Source: Dillenia suffruticosa
Lineage: Eukaryota; Streptophyta; Magnoliopsida; Dilleniales; Dilleniaceae
NCBI GenBank assembly: GCA_033439265.1
Contig: JAVTVX010000020.1
Location: 17,688,001-17,752,000 of the forward strand
DNA length: 64,000 bases
Reading direction: 5' to 3'
Shown here: piece by piece, positions 1 through 13,086 of the stretch
How positions within the stretch are numbered: position 1 is the first letter of the stretch
Layout of the letters: each line of letters begins with the position of its first letter
Notes under the pieces: generated by a model
Told to the model about the DNA's origin: nothing
Databases searched by the model: none
The model's input: only the letters and a program-made list of their open reading frames with translations
Position numbers and translations under genes: made by a program

Positions 1-433
1 ATTTATTTTTGGGATAACTGTCTAATTTATGTATATTTATTTGTGAAACTCTCATAATTTATTTGCATTAAGGCGATTGTACGTATTTGAATGTCACTTG
101 AAAAAATTATTGTATATTATGTAAAAATTTAGATCCGCTTGGTGTGGCGGCTACTCATACTTTGGTTGGGTATAACAGTAGAGGTTTGTGGTTAGGTCTG
201 TTGGAAATTTTTATAACTTTGCATTGTTTTGGATGTTGGCTATGGCATTGGTTGATTTTGAAGAGACCAGGATGGCCATTTATTTATTTTACCGGATGAA
301 TATTGATATACAGATTAAATTATATTTGGGAGACCTCTGAAATATAGAGAAATTCTGCTCGATTTTCTGTAAAAATGTAGCCGCCATCCAGGACAACGGG
401 CGGCTGTTTATGACCTCAGTTTGGGGCGTGACA
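1..433 (+). repeat. 3' part of a Tekay-type gypsy LTR
   Basis: This stretch matches the last ~450 bases of the complete LTR that ends at 44987: both carry the same succession of motifs (the GGGATGACTGT-like stretch, the GAAACTCTCAT-like stretch, CGGGCGGCTGT) and end in GGGGCGTGACA. It terminates exactly at 433 with the canonical CA. The following DNA (434 on) is copia polyprotein remnant, so this LTR most probably belongs to an element or solo LTR inserted into a copia element. The left part lies outside the window, so element type and target duplication cannot be checked. Confidence 0.8.
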
Positions 434-2582
434 TAATATATTCACTGACTTGAAAATAATTACGAAATCATATTTTTTTATAGAAAATATACCAATTAAA
501 TTTTATGTTCCAACGGGACAATACACAACTAGTATAGAAAATGAGTCTAAAATATGTTTAAAATATGGTAGATTTTTTGATGCTGAAGATAAAAATTTTC
601 AAAAGAAAAGAGAATGTATTGATCATGATCTTACAAATGAGTTGAACAATAAAGAATCCCAAGAGATTCAGAGTTCTATAGATCCAAATATAGCTTCCAA
701 AGAGCTCAAATTTCAAACTCCTGAAGAGAATATAAATGAAACTTTCATAAATTTCACCATTACAATAATTTGTTGGGATAGAATTGAAACAATTGTTGGT
801 AATGTTTTTACATATAATGTAACACTTGAAATTATAGAAGAAATTGAGAATCTTAAACCAAATTCAATTGTGGAATATCAGTAAAAAAATGATTGGACAA
901 AATTAAAAAATGCGATCAAATTTGATTTCGATTCACTTACTAAATATAAAGTTTTTGGATCTGTAGGCTAAACACCTGAAGGCATAAAACCCATAGAATA
1001 TAAATGGGCTTTTGTGTGAAAACAAAATACGAAAAATGAATCATGTGATTGAAAGCACAACTTATAGCACAAGAGTTTTCGCAAAGATCATGTTTTGATT
1101 AGGATGATACATATTCACCTATTGTATATGCAATTATATTATGGTTTCTTATAATTCTAGTAGCACATGAAAAACTCAAAATACATTTGATGGATGTAGT
1201 TAGTGCTAACCTATATGGGATATTAGAAAATAACATTCACAGGAAAATTCTCAAAAGATTAGATTGCCTAAAACATATGATCTAAACTCTCAAGAAATCT
1301 ATTCCACCAAGTTGCAAAATTTTTGTATGGCTTAAAACAACATAGAAGAATATAGTATAATCGTTTAAGTGAATCTTTGCTTAAAGAAGACTATACAAAT
1401 GATCTAGTATGTCCGTATATTTTTATTAAGAGAACTGAAATGAGTTTTATAATCATTGCTGTTTATGTTAATGATTTGAATTTTATTGGAACTGCCGAAA
1501 AGATTTCCAAAATCATTGAATATTTAAAAAAGAATTTAAAATAAAATATTTTAGAAAACAACATTTTTCTTGCTTTACAAATTCAATATCTAGAAGATAA
1601 GCTATTCATTCATCAATCAAATTATACTGCTAAAGTTTTAAACTATTTCTATATAGATAAAGTACATCAATTAAGTACCTCAGTGGTCGTCTGATCACTT
1701 AACGTCGACAAAAATTCTTTCAAACCATTGGAGAAAAATGAGGAACTTCTTGGTCTTAAAGTTATCATATCTCAGTGTAATTGGGATACTTATGTATCTT
1801 ACTAATTATACAAGATTTCGTATATTATTAGTTATGAATGTATTACCAAGATTAAGTTATTGTCTTGCACAATGACATTAGAACGGAGTCAAACATATTT
1901 TTTGATATCTTCAAATAATAGTTGATCTTGACTTGTTTTATTCTAACAATTTTAATCCAATACTCATTGGATATGTAGATATTAGCTTTTTATCCGATCT
2001 ATAAAAGCACGATTCTAGACTGGATAATTATTTACATATAATAGTACTATTTTATCATGGCGATCTATAAAATAATTTATAACTGTCGTTTTTTCAAATC
2101 ATGCAGAGATCATGAATGTATTATTCATGAAATAATTCATAGCAATTTTGGAAAAGCTGTGATCTATCCTCCAATGAAGATATTCATACAGTATTATGTA
2201 AAAACAATACTGCTTGCATTGCTCAATTAAAATGAGCATATATCAAAGGGGATAAAATAAATATATTTCACTAAAATTCTTTTTCACACATGATTTTCAA
2301 AATAACAGTGAAATTGATTTACAACAAATCCAATTAAGTGAAATTTAGTAGATTTATTTATCAAGATACTGCCAACTGCAATATTTAGATGGTTGATAAA
2401 ATGAATTGTAATAAATCTATTTAAAGATCTTAAATGATATTCTCAACAAGGGAGTAAATATATTATCAAACATTTTGAATAGTATACTCTTTTTATTTCA
2501 TTAGATTTTTTTTACAACTGAGTTTTTTCCTAATAAGATTTTAAAATAATATATTCATATGTAATAGATATTTAAAGGAGAG
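434..2582 (+). pseudogene. Ty1/copia polyprotein remnant (integrase-RT linker, RT, RNase H)
   Basis: Decayed copia pol. The only long open stretch (450-884, 144 codons) resembles the linker between integrase and reverse transcriptase. After its stop, homology continues in shifting frames: an RT start (a KNDWTKLKNAI-like stretch), then HLMDVVSANLYG, which corresponds to the RT motif around the first catalytic aspartate, then a YVDDLNIIG-like region near 1460-1490, and finally RNase H with a DLFIKILPT-like C-terminus near 2350-2380. Many stops and indels make it non-functional. A purine-rich tract (AAAGGAGAG) precedes the LTR at 2583. The 5' half (gag, protease, most of integrase) is absent, cut by the gypsy LTR ending at 433. 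Family assignment rests on recognised motif order, not on alignment. Confidence 0.8.
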
Positions 2583-2953
2583 TGTTATAAATTTTAAGAA
2601 ATTTGAATTGATGTTCATGAAATATTTAATGTCACACATATTTAACATGTGTATTAATATATTGAAGGTAAAGATTCACGAATAATATACATGATATCAT
2701 ATGACGTCATTATTACTATTATCAACATCTTTTTATATATTAACATATTATATATTTGAGAAAATATTTGATTAGTTTAATTATAAATCTTTCCTTTTAT
2801 GTTTATATTCTAATTTGTGTAAATACTTCTTTTATTCAATGTATTGAATATATAAGAAAATAATAGAGAAAACAAAAATCATTCTCTTTAAAATTATTTT
2901 CTCTCTACATTGCATTCTATTCTTTGGCTTTATCATAATTTTTGAATTTTACA
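2583..2953 (+). repeat. Probable 3' LTR of the decayed copia element
   Basis: It begins with TGTTATAAAT directly after a purine-rich tract (2573-2582) and ends in TTTTACA, giving the expected TG...CA limits and 371 bp, a usual copia LTR length. The 5' LTR is not in the window, so the ends are inferred from the tract and dinucleotides only. Confidence 0.55.
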
Positions 2954-3040
2954 ATATAATATTTATTTAATATTTGCTATTGTGGTAACACAATATTCAC
3001 AATATATTCACTGTATAGACTATGTATATATACTATATTC

Positions 3041-3100
3041 TGTATATTTACTATATATACAGTATATTCACTATATATACAGTATATTCACTATATGTAC
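3041..3100 (+). repeat. Three tandem 20-bp units upstream of the monooxygenase gene
   Basis: Units at 3041-3060, 3061-3080 and 3081-3100 share the pattern AGTATATTCACTATATATAC with 1-3 differences each. They lie 175-235 bp before the start codon, in the only DNA (2954-3274) between the copia LTR and the gene, and contain TATATATA-type motifs that could act as a core promoter. No expression evidence; promoter function is inference. Confidence 0.6.
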
Positions 3101-3274
3101 ATTGTTTGATTTAGAGATCGAATCTAATCTATATACAGAGTACATCTCTACTGTCCATTACATATCTAATAATAGATCATATTTTAAAATTTTTTTGAAA
3201 ATGAGAACAAAAGTCTAGAAATAGGGTGGAGGACGAAGGAAGAGATCATTTGAACAGTCTTCGGTTGAGGGGAA

Positions 3275-5331
3275 ATGGAAGTAGTTGACGAGAGAGATGT
3301 AGTTATAGTGGGCGGTGGAATTTGTGGGCTTGCTACTGCTCTTGCTCTTCACAGGTTCATAGTCACGATACTCTCTCTCTCCCCCCTCCCAAATTGCTTT
3401 TCAGAGAGGGATGTAGAACAAAGTAAGAATATACGGACCCACCCTTTTCATCTGAAATAAATGCAGGAAGAACATAAGGAGTGTAGTGCTGGAAAAGTCA
3501 GTGATACTGAGAGCTACAGGGTCTGGCATCAACATCAGGCAAAACGGTTGGCAAGCACTTGAGCAGCTTGGCATTGCCTCCAGACTCAGATCCACTACTA
3601 TTCCTCTCCTGGCGTATGTATTATTTTTCTAAATAATTTGGATATTTATCAACTATTCAAATAATCGTTGTTGATTCCAACACTTCGCAAATTATCCTGA
3701 ATATTTGTTTTGTGCGTGTGTGTGTGCGTGTGTGTGTGTGTGTAAGTATGTATGTATGTGTGTATGTATGTATGTATGTATGTATGTATCTTTGGCAAAT
3801 CATTATTGCTATGCTGCAGGCAAAGATTTGTAAGGCTTGACTCAGGTTCAGAGCGAAGAATACCCTTCAGGTAATTTTAAAGAAAAATAAAAATGGTTGG
3901 ACTAGGAAAGATGATTGGTAGGATCTGTATGCTTTGAACCTTAACTGCATGCTGCATCTAATATGCTAAAGTACATGGCCTGCATATGCATCACATTATG
4001 CCAAGTGCAGCGGAGAAACTCGATGCCTGAGGAGGAGTGATCTTGTTAACGCAATGGCCAATGATTTGCCCCGTGGCACAATACGATTCGGAGCCAAAGT
4101 ACTCTCAATAAAATTGGATCTCCACACTTCTTTCCCCACCCTCCACTTAGAGGATGGTAGTTTTATAAAAGCCAAGGTCATATTCCCTCGACCTCTTCCT
4201 CTTCTTTTAGTCTTTGCTCATTATTTCTATGCATATTCGATGAAGCTTATTCCATTGCATAATCTACGTTAGATTAGGCCTAATGTGTGGCCAAAAGCTT
4301 CCTTGGAAAAACGTTCACGAACTCACTGACTGTATTTTTCTTTTGCTGGAATATGTCCCAGGTGGTGATTGGCTGTGATGGAGTAAACTCGGCCATTGCA
4401 GATTTCCTTGAGTTGAAGCCTACAAAGATTTTCCCTGCTGGTATGGTGAGAGGATTTTCAGACTATCCAGGCTGTCATAGTTTCTCACATGAGATAGTTA
4501 TCACAAGGAAGGGTGACGTTTCCATTGGAATAGTCCCAGTCTCTGATAAATTAATGAGTTGGTTTGTCTTTTGGGATTGGAGAAAAGGTAAATTCCTCCA
4601 TTTTCTTACATCCAAATCATTCATTAATTCCACCATTTTCATAACCACTGAGGCCCGTATAAGTACATTAAGACATTATGCACCGGAATAAGTAGCAGTA
4701 TGGTCTCCAGAATTCCAGTTTCCTATAGAAACCCAGTAATGTGGTGCTTATTTATTGAAGCATGCGCCTCTTTCTAATCGACTATAGTGCATGCAAAACA
4801 GGTATGAGGATATTGAAGGATGCCGACCTTATGAGGCAATCAACGCTAGAGTTGCTCGAGGGGTTCCCCGCAGAATTAGTGGAGATAATAAAGAAGAGTA
4901 ACCGAGACTCCATATTTGTGGGACGACTAAGATACCGTGCACCGTGGCATTTGCTGTCAGGAAACTTTAGAAAGGGAACGGTTACAGTAGCCGGAGATGC
5001 CATGCATGCTATGGGTCCGTTCCTTGGACAGGGTGGCGCAGCTGGTCTAGAAGATGCAATAGTCCTTGCTAGATGCTTGCACCGAAAATTGATCGGATTT
5101 GATCTCAGCAGCAGCCCATCACAGACCATCATGCAGAAAGTTGAAGAATCATTTGATGAATATGTGAGAGAAAGACGGATGAGGGTGGTGATGTTGTCGC
5201 TGCAGTCATATCTTACTGGTTTTCCCCTGGGAAATTCTTCAATACTGGGAAAGCTTTTATGCATTATCTTCATGGCTATTTTCTTCAGGGACCTTTCACG
5301 TCATACCAGGTACGACTGTGGCAGACTCTGA
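3275..5331 (+). CDS. FAD-dependent monooxygenase (MO1/salicylate hydroxylase-like family)
   Basis: Six-exon gene: exons 3275-3354, 3467-3613, 3820-3870, 4011-4176, 4362-4587 and 4802-5331, every intron GT-AG, giving about 373 residues. This is close to the size of plant MO1-like flavoprotein monooxygenases, which use FAD and NAD(P)H to hydroxylate small, often aromatic substrates; the substrate is unknown. Family hallmarks are present: the FAD dinucleotide loop GGGICG (residues 13-18) in a Rossmann beta-alpha-beta fold, a mid-protein IGCDGVNS motif (about 125-132), and VAGDAMHAMGPFLGQGG (about 260-276), whose GD contacts the FAD ribose. The C-terminus HTRYDCGRL is the ending I recall for one plant subgroup. 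The start is the first ATG before the Rossmann strand. I see no stop or frame break. It stands alone, with a truncated paralogue 12 kb downstream. The exon 5/6 junction is the least certain. Confidence 0.88.
3711..3789 (+). repeat. (TG)n/(TATG)n microsatellite in intron 2
   Basis: Alternating GT dinucleotides followed by TATG tetranucleotides fill most of the second intron of the monooxygenase gene. It is a likely length-polymorphic marker. Confidence 0.95.
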
Positions 5332-5492
5332 AATGTCACTTATTCGAGCTTGTTGAGGATTTGTGGTATGTTATACACATGTAATTTCACTTATAAGTCC
5401 TGTTAAAACAAAACCCTTGTTTTGTATGGGAGTCACCCATTTGAATGCTCAAGTGTTAAAGAGTTACTCCAAAGACTAATTTGCAGGCAAGG

Positions 5493-5498
5493 AATAAA
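5493..5498 (+). terminator. Candidate poly(A) signal AATAAA
   Basis: Canonical AATAAA about 160 bp after the stop codon of the monooxygenase gene. Plant poly(A) signals are loose, so this is only a candidate. Confidence 0.3.
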
Positions 5499-5945
5499 AA
5501 GTCCTCCATGGGGCTTGAGCGCTCGCAAATAATTAGTATTGTGACCCTATTTTGGTTAGACCTTGGTACCCACAAAAGCAATCTTTGTTTTTTTTTTGTT
5601 ATATAAGAAACGTAAAATTCATAAAATATATGCATTTACAAAAATTTAAATATTAGATTTCAACTTTTTGAAAAATATATCAATAAAAGTTTTTTACTAT
5701 TTGAGTGTGCGGACACAAAAGCACTCTTTTAGACAACATAGACAATGCATGACATTAATGTACCATCTGGGTTGACTTTTGTTGATATAGCATGTGTTTG
5801 ATTAGTATGCTTGCTAATATTAGCTGGGAAAGCGATAGTTTAGTTGAAATGTGTTGCATCAAACAAACTTTGAAATTAAATTTCAGTTTCACTAGAGTTG
5901 AGAAGAGGAAAATTTTCTCCCATTATATTACTCAATTAAAAGAAA

Positions 5946-5950
<5 letters not shown>

Positions 5951-6032
<82 letters not shown>
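5951..6032 (+). repeat. (GA)n microsatellite
   Basis: About 41 uninterrupted GA dinucleotides. It creates Arg-Glu or Ser-Leu repeat reading frames on the two strands that are not genes. Confidence 0.97.
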
Positions 6033-6035
<3 letters not shown>

Positions 6036-7044
6036 TCAATGACGTAAGTTGCTTCAACAGGCATGGCGACTAAACACTGCTGGTCACGCATCCCTCTTCG
6101 CCACCACGGGCGAATCATCTAGCATTAAATACAAATAAATTACGCGTTGGGTGAACATAAATCAACCAAATCAGGCCGTTGCCCGCCATATAATATAATA
6201 TATGATTTGTTTTATTTTTCTTAATTTGTAAATTATAAATATTTTATGATTATATATATACACACATAGATTATATGTATAAATTATTTGTTTTATTATA
6301 AATTTTGATTTTTGTGGTTGTTTTCCTTTTCTTTGATGCTGGTACTTAATTTTTTTTTTATTGTAATATGAATTTAAATTCTGTACTAATATTAGAAATG
6401 TATTTTGTAAATATCATTTCAAAGTTTATACTTTTATTATCTTCCCTTTATGTTCATTATGGAGTGTTTTGATTATAATCTTTTGTTAAGTCAACCATAG
6501 GTGAAATTTTGTAAACTGTGAATGTTTATACTAGTAATGACTTAATCATCAACCTGTCAATCCTTGCATGCGTGACTAATCCGAAGAACGTGACTTAGGT
6601 TGATAAAATGATGAGCAAATTGGAAATTTGGTTATTCAATTCAAGTTGGTCCAAGTTAATTATCCGTAATATATACAAAATTATAAATTATGCTAAATTT
6701 TCTCTAAAAGATAGGAAAGAGAATACATGTAAACCGTGAACAATTTCATCCACACATGGACGGATATATCAAAACAAGAGCCACCAAAACATATTCCAAT
6801 ATTGTAAGCGTAAAGGAATTACTTACAACACTTAGATTCATAAACCAAAACACAACATACACTAATATTTATATCTACATAAGTTAATATACATCTCACG
6901 GAAAGACGAGGTCTTGTATTTAATAGCCTTAAGACCATGCATATGTTGTTTGTAATAGCTATTGTTGTCATGGAGGTCATTAACAGATTAGCTTCATTAG
7001 CCTTCGGACCAAAGAGTAATGTTAAAGCTCAAATACATGCTTCT

Positions 7045-7297
7045 TGAAGGTATTTGAACTTTAAAAACCACACAAAAAATGTAAGAAGTTTGGAAGAAGA
7101 GAGAGCACTTATCTCATTGATTGATAATCTTCTTAAATAGAAAAATTTGTAACAAAAAAAAGAGAAATAATAGCAACAAACTTCCTAAATTTTAGCTACT
7201 AATAATAACAACTAGTAAATAATTAAAATTCAAAAAAGATTTTGTTTAAATAGTGCTGCAAATTTTTAGGAATAGCTACTGATGCATAGATTTAACG
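7045..7297 (-). repeat. 3' LTR of the copia element
   Basis: It aligns along its length with 10919-11154 (shared AAGTTTGGAAGAAGAGAGAG block and GATTGATAAT block) and has the TG end at its low-coordinate side. It is slightly longer than the 5' LTR through small indels; the terminal CA/TG dinucleotide at 7297 is mutated. Confidence 0.85.
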
Positions 7298-10200
7298 CTC
7301 CTCCTGCATCAGTAGGTGCAAATTCCAAACTTCTCCTTAAAAGCTCAAACCTACTTCTTGGAAGTGGTTTGGCGAAAATATCTGCAAATTGAATTTCAAT
7401 CTTGCAATACTTCAAACAAACTGCTCCATCCTCTTGAACATCTCTAATAAAAAATAGTTTTATATTAAAATATTTAGTTTTTCTATAAAAGCTGGATTGT
7501 TAGAGATGGATATAGCTGTTTGATTATCTACCATCACCTCTGTATTCATCTTTTGCTCCAAGTGCAAATTAATTAGAACTTTTCTTAGCTACAATGCATA
7601 ATTAACAGTTGCTGTTGCAGTTATAACTTCAGCTTCAGCCGTAGATTATGCAACAATTTATTGTTTTTTTGAACACCATGTGAATACCCATGATCCAAGG
7701 CTAAAGCAATAGCTTGAGGTGCTTTTCATGCCATTTAAAGAACCAGCCCAATCACTATCAGAGTAACCAAACAATTTGAAACTTTGTGATGAGCAAAACT
7801 TGATACCATAATTGGAGGTTCTCTTGGCATAACGTAGAACTCTTTTTGCTCCTTTGAAATAAAATTTGTTTACACAATTCAAGAACCTTGAAAGTACACT
7901 TACAGCATACAAGATATTTGGTCTTGTTGCTGTGAGATACATTAAACACCCAATTAAACTTTTGTAGAGTGTTTCTTTTACTTGTTCTGCACCATCATCC
8001 TTGTATATCTTCTCCCTTTGAGGCATAGGAGTATTTGTGCTTTTGTAGTCCTCCATATCGAATTTCTTTAGATCTCTTTCACATATTTTCTCTGACAAAT
8101 GAAAATTTCACCATTTTTCTGCTTAATTTATATTCCAAGGAAATATGACATTTCTCCTAGATCTGTCATCTCAAAGACTTGCAAAATGTCTTTCTTGAAT
8201 TGTTCAATAAGCTTAGCATTGTTTCCTATGACTAAGAGATCATCCATATATAAAGAGACTACAATAAAGTTAGTTTGGTCACCTTTGATATATAAAGTGA
8301 ATTCACTAAGATTTTTGACAAAGTCTAGCTTCAGTAAGTATTCATCAATCCTACTGTACCAGACTCTTGGGGCCTATTTTAAACCATAAAAAACTTTCCT
8401 TAATAGATAGACCTAATTCTCATTCCTTTCATAACAAAGCCTTCAGGTTGTTCAATATATATTTCTTCCACCAGAAATCCATTTAAAAATGCTGACTTAA
8501 CATCAAGTTGATAGATTTTTCATCCCTTCTATGTAGCAATAGCCAGTAGCATCCTGATAGTATCTAGCCTTGCAACATGAGCAAACGGATCAAAGAATCT
8601 ACTCCAAAGATTTATGCATACCCTGTTACCACTAACCTTGTTTTATATTTGTTGATTGAGCCATATGCATTTAACTTTGTTCTGAATACCTACTTGACTC
8701 CAATCACTTTTCTATGTTACAACAATATTGCATTTCTGATAAATATCAAAAAGCAATCTAGTGCCTCTTACAAGAGGATCATCAACTAACTCATATGGAT
8801 TTTGGTGAGGTTCAGCAATCAGCTTCTTTTCTTCATTATTCCAGCTCCATTACTCATTCTCCATGAAGTGCATATCCCTGCTTATCAGAATTTTCTTTGT
8901 GTGAGGTTGGAAAACTCTATAAGCCTTAGAGATTGAGCTATATCCCACAGAGATACCAAGTTCAACTTTCTTGTCTAGGTTATCTCTTTTACTCTGCAGC
9001 ATATAAGTAAAACACAAGCATCCAGATACTTTAAAACTTTTCAATAAGGGTTTGTAACCATACCGGACCTCAAATGGAGTTTTCCCATCTATGGCTTTAA
9101 TAGGAAATCCATTTAGCACAAACACTACAGTATTTGCAACCTCCACCCAATATTCTTTAGGTAATCCTTTCTCATGAAGCATACATCTGACCATTTCCAT
9201 TATCGTCCTATTCTTTCTATCGCTGACTCCATTTTGCTGAGGAATGTATGGAGCTATAAGTTGATGCCCGATGCCTACATCTTCACAAAATTGATTGAAT
9301 TGTTCTGAAATATACTCCTTGCCATTATTTGACCTCACAACTTGGATTTTGCAGCCGCTTTGGTTCTCAATCCACTGCTTAAATTTCCAAAACACACCTG
9401 CAGCCTCCGACTTGAATCTAAGAAAATAAATCTAGCACATTCTTGTGAAGTATCTATAAATGCAATGTAATATTTACTCCTTTTGAGTGAAGGAGTTGTC
9501 AAAGGTCCGGCCAAATCTATGTGAATTAATTGTAGCTTCTTAGTTGTTCTCTAGGTTACTTGTTTGAAGGGTAGTCTTGCCTGCTTGCCATATTGACATG
9601 CCTTACAGCTTGGCACTTCAGACTCCAAGTGAGATAGGCCTTCAGCCACTCCTTTCTTTGCATCTTCAATACTGTTGCATGATGACAATGGCCTAGCCTT
9701 TTGTGCCAAATTTCTGCATTGCTTATAGCAACCGAATAAACCGCTTGCTCCTCCTCCATTGGATCAAGTAAGAAACGTTTACCTCTCATTTTGATTCTGA
9801 AGACTTCCTTATCATTGCCATCCTTGATCAAACAGTGCTCATTTCAAAGATGACCTTAAATCCCTTCTTTACTAATGTCCCACACTTAGTAAATTTTGAT
9901 CAATGTCAAGTACATACAAAACATCAAAATTAATTTTGTACCTATGCAACTTTCAATGGCCACTATTCCCTTCCATTGACAGTAATGAATTCACCATTGC
10001 CGATTTTGACTTTTGACACCTATGATCTGTCCAGGTCTTTGAAAAGTTCTTGATCATAGGTCATGTGATTTGCACAACCACTATCAACTAGCCAACATTC
10101 ACTTGAGCTGCTGGTTGTAAAGCAGTTTGCTACAAAGAATTGCTCTTTTTCGTGATGATTTGCAACTTGAGCGTCATTCTTCTACTGAAAATTACTTCTG

Positions 10201-10860
10201 CAGATTCTCTCATGATGCCCCAGCTTGTTGCACTTATCACATTTGACATCGGGTCTTTTCTAACATTTGAAAGGAGAATGTCCCTTCTTGCCGCAATGCT
10301 TGCAAGGAGGAAATTCTTTGGTTTTCTCTCCATTGTTGTTGCTGGTGTTAGTGGCTGCTTCTTGTGTGCTGAAGTTCTCCTTTTTGTATTTTTTCTTTGG
10401 GTTGATTTGCAGTTTAACTTGCAATGCTCCTTTCACAGAACTTTCAGCCCTCATTATTCTTCTTTGTTCTTGTGCCTGTAAAGCATTTAGAAGTTCTGCA
10501 AGATAATTCTTGACAGATCTTTAGTATTCTCCAAGGAAGTAATTATAACTTCAAATCTTTCAGGGACAATTTTTAGTATTTTTTGAACTATTCTAGAATC
10601 AGAAAATTCAGAACCAAGCAATCTTATATTGTTAGCAATGCTAAGAAGCTTGTCAGCATATTGTTTGTCTCAGACTCCTTCATTTTCTGCATCTCTAATT
10701 CTCTGACTAGATTTAGCACTTTCATTCCCTTGGTCCTTTCATCACCTTCATATTCATTCTTGAGGAAATTCCAAATTTGAAATGCTGATTTCATGGTCAT
10801 AATTCTAGCAAAAATTGTTGGTGAGACTGCAGCAAACAAAGAAGAAAGGTGTTTAGGCTT
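7298..10860 (-). pseudogene. Copia gag-pol, broken
   Basis: Read from 10860 downwards. The gag UBN2-like region (10624-10839) is followed by a zinc knuckle CKHCGKKGHSPFKC (CX2CX4HX4C) near 10260-10310. A GAG-pre-integrase segment with the IWHKRLGHCH motif lies at 9556-9831. The integrase core (8850-9395) contains RSNNGKEY, where the usual aspartate-bearing motif is altered, and the typical PQQNGV. RT is fragmentary over 8100-8830. RNase H (7658-8098) contains YSDSDWAGS. Several stops and frameshifts separate these pieces. The product would be the copia polyprotein needed for reverse transcription and integration; this copy cannot make it. Confidence 0.88.
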
Positions 10861-10904
10861 TTATGATGGGTTTCACTCAGTTCATATGTTTCTTTAAGAA
10901 GACT

Positions 10905-10916
10905 GCTCTGATACCA
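10905..10916 (-). other. Primer binding site (initiator tRNA-Met)
   Basis: The minus strand reads TGGTATCAGAGC immediately after the 5' LTR, the standard copia minus-strand primer site complementary to the tRNA-Met 3' end. Confidence 0.85.
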
Positions 10917-10918
10917 AA

Positions 10919-11154
10919 TAAAGGTATTTTGAACTTAAAAAATCATACAAAAAACGTAAGAAGTTTGGAAGAAGAGAGAGCACTTTTCTCGTTGATTGAT
11001 AATTTTCTTAAATAGAAAAGTTTGTAACAAAAGAAAAAGAAATATTAGTAACAAACTTTCTAAACTTTAACTGCTAACAGTAATAGCCGTTAAATAATTG
11101 AAATTCAAAAAAGATTTAAATTTTTAGGAACAACTGCTGGTGCATAGTTTAACA
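10919..11154 (-). repeat. 5' LTR of the copia element
   Basis: It starts TGTTAAACTATGC on the minus strand and adjoins the primer binding site at its other end. It is clearly diverged from the 3' LTR (many substitutions and indels), indicating an old insertion. Confidence 0.85.
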
Positions 11155-13086
11155 CTTCTTTATTTCTGTTTTCCTTAAAACTTTCAAAATGTGTTGATCT
11201 TAAGCATGACAAAAACCAAAGAATAACCAGGGAAATTAGAATAAATGCTGTGAAGCTGTTGCCAACTGGTTGTAAAATAACTTTTAAGTAGCATGTAGGT
11301 TGTGTGAACGGCAAGCTTCCAGGGGTTCAGTTTAATGTAGAGGGAGAGGAAAGGGAGAGATAGTAGCGAGGTAACACTACAAAATAAATGACTTAATCAG
11401 ACGGACGATAACAGTCAGGTAAATAAACTAAAACCGTTGGCAGATCCTTCTCCAATGGATAAAATTTTAATTGGCTATATACCAGTCGTGATAGTTTATA
11501 CCGACAATCTTAATCACCGTTGGAGTATGTCATATATTTATAGTGATGGTTAGAAAGTGTTAGTAACATTACGCTAAGTATGAGTAAAAATTATTATATT
11601 TTATCGTCAGTTATCACTCGGTTACTATTTGGTTACGACTCAGTTATTACTTGATTTTGATTACCACTCGGTTACGACTCGGTTATTATCACTCACTTAG
11701 CACAAGTATTATCTTTTATTGTCAGTTACCACATAACTGTTAAGAAATGTAATTATCATTTAGAGACGGTTATTCATATATTAGGAAATGTTATAACTTT
11801 TATCGTCGGTTATTACTCAATTACCACTTGGTTACCACAATTGTTACCTTTGATTGTCGATTAGTATTAGTTAGTACATATGTTCATATGTTACATCGGT
11901 TACTATAGTCATTTATCCGTTAGCAAATATTACTATTTTGTCAGTTATCACATACTGTACGATTACCACATATGTTAACATTTTAGGAAATGTTATAAAC
12001 TATAAAATAAAAAAATTACTAAAATAATATAACACCTTATATTATTGAGAATGATTGATACATTAATAAAGAAAAAAATATTACATATCAAATAACTATA
12101 TATCTTCTCTTCTCTTCAGCATATTTTCTGTCCCAAAAATGATTCAGTCGCGGCATCCTTCATGTCAATCTATTCATAAAAAGGGTTCTAAAAAAATATT
12201 ATCTTTTCTGAATAGAGTATGTCAATCCATTCATAAAAATAAAAATTGTTATAAATAAAAATATTATATTTTGGATACAGTCATGTAGAGATAATGATTG
12301 TTGGTTGGAAGCTAAGAATATAAATAATTTATATTATTATTCAAAAACAAAAATAAAATTGAAATTAGTAATATTGTGTGAAAATAAAGAAATAACATTT
12401 GTACTTAAATCTGTACTAAACCAGATGATTGGATTTCTTCAAAGTCAAGTTGCTCTGAGATGGTTGTGATTCTTCATGGTCAGTAAAAATACTCTTCCTT
12501 CATTTAATTCATTCAAAACGAGCACAGGTTGTAAAAATTTAAAATATTTCAAAATATAGTATAATCCAAATTTTATTTTAAAAAATATGTAATTACCTGT
12601 TTCACAAAAAATTTTGGTTGATTCACAAGCGAGAGCTTTGAGCGGAGAGGAGAGGTTTTGAGGGGAGGAAGGGAAAGAGGGTTCAAAGTGAATAATTTAT
12701 AGAATATTTAGTTTATTTCACCGCCCAAATAAATTTTCAAAATTTTCAAAAGCTTATCAATTTTTTCCGGTTTTTTTTAACCTTTTTACCGTCTTTAGAT
12801 CAAGTTTTTACCACCTTAGAATTTAATTTTATTTTAGTCTACCACTCTTTTTTATTACATCATCAAACATTTTTGTATTTTCATTTGTACTTTTGTTTCT
12901 ATTACCAACTATTACTACAATATTACAATATTGTTATAATACTATCTTATGTTACAATATTATTACTAAATTACATTAAAACCTTTAATTTCATATTATT
13001 CCATTATTTAAATTAATAATATTAATTATACCATTATTCTACATAATTCATATTTAAAATTTTTTATATATTAATTATAGTATTAT

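Larger units (their letters stand above)
5332..7039. other. Intergenic DNA, no gene recognised
   Basis: Presumed 3' UTR of the monooxygenase, a long (GA)n tract and AT-rich DNA. I see no coding homology, structured RNA or element ends. Small reading frames here come from the GA repeat. Confidence 0.6.
7045..11154 (-). mobile_element. Complete but decayed Ty1/copia retrotransposon
   Basis: A 4.1-kb minus-strand element with two related LTRs (7045-7297 and 10919-11154), a primer binding site matching initiator tRNA-Met (TGGTATCAGAGC, complement of 10905-10916), and a purine tract GGAGGAG just inside the 3' LTR. It is flanked by a perfect 5-bp target duplication CTTCT (7040-7044 and 11155-11159), which fixes both ends. 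Domains read on the minus strand in copia order: gag, GAG-pre-integrase, integrase, RT, RNase H. Both LTRs and all reading frames are eroded, so the insertion is old and immobile. The integrase and RNase H look Tork-like, but the clade is not proven. Confidence 0.9.

Noticed and set aside
4782..5273. 163-codon minus-strand frame opposite the last monooxygenase exon
   Set aside because: Shadow of the real + strand exon, which carries the GD motif and conserved C-terminus.
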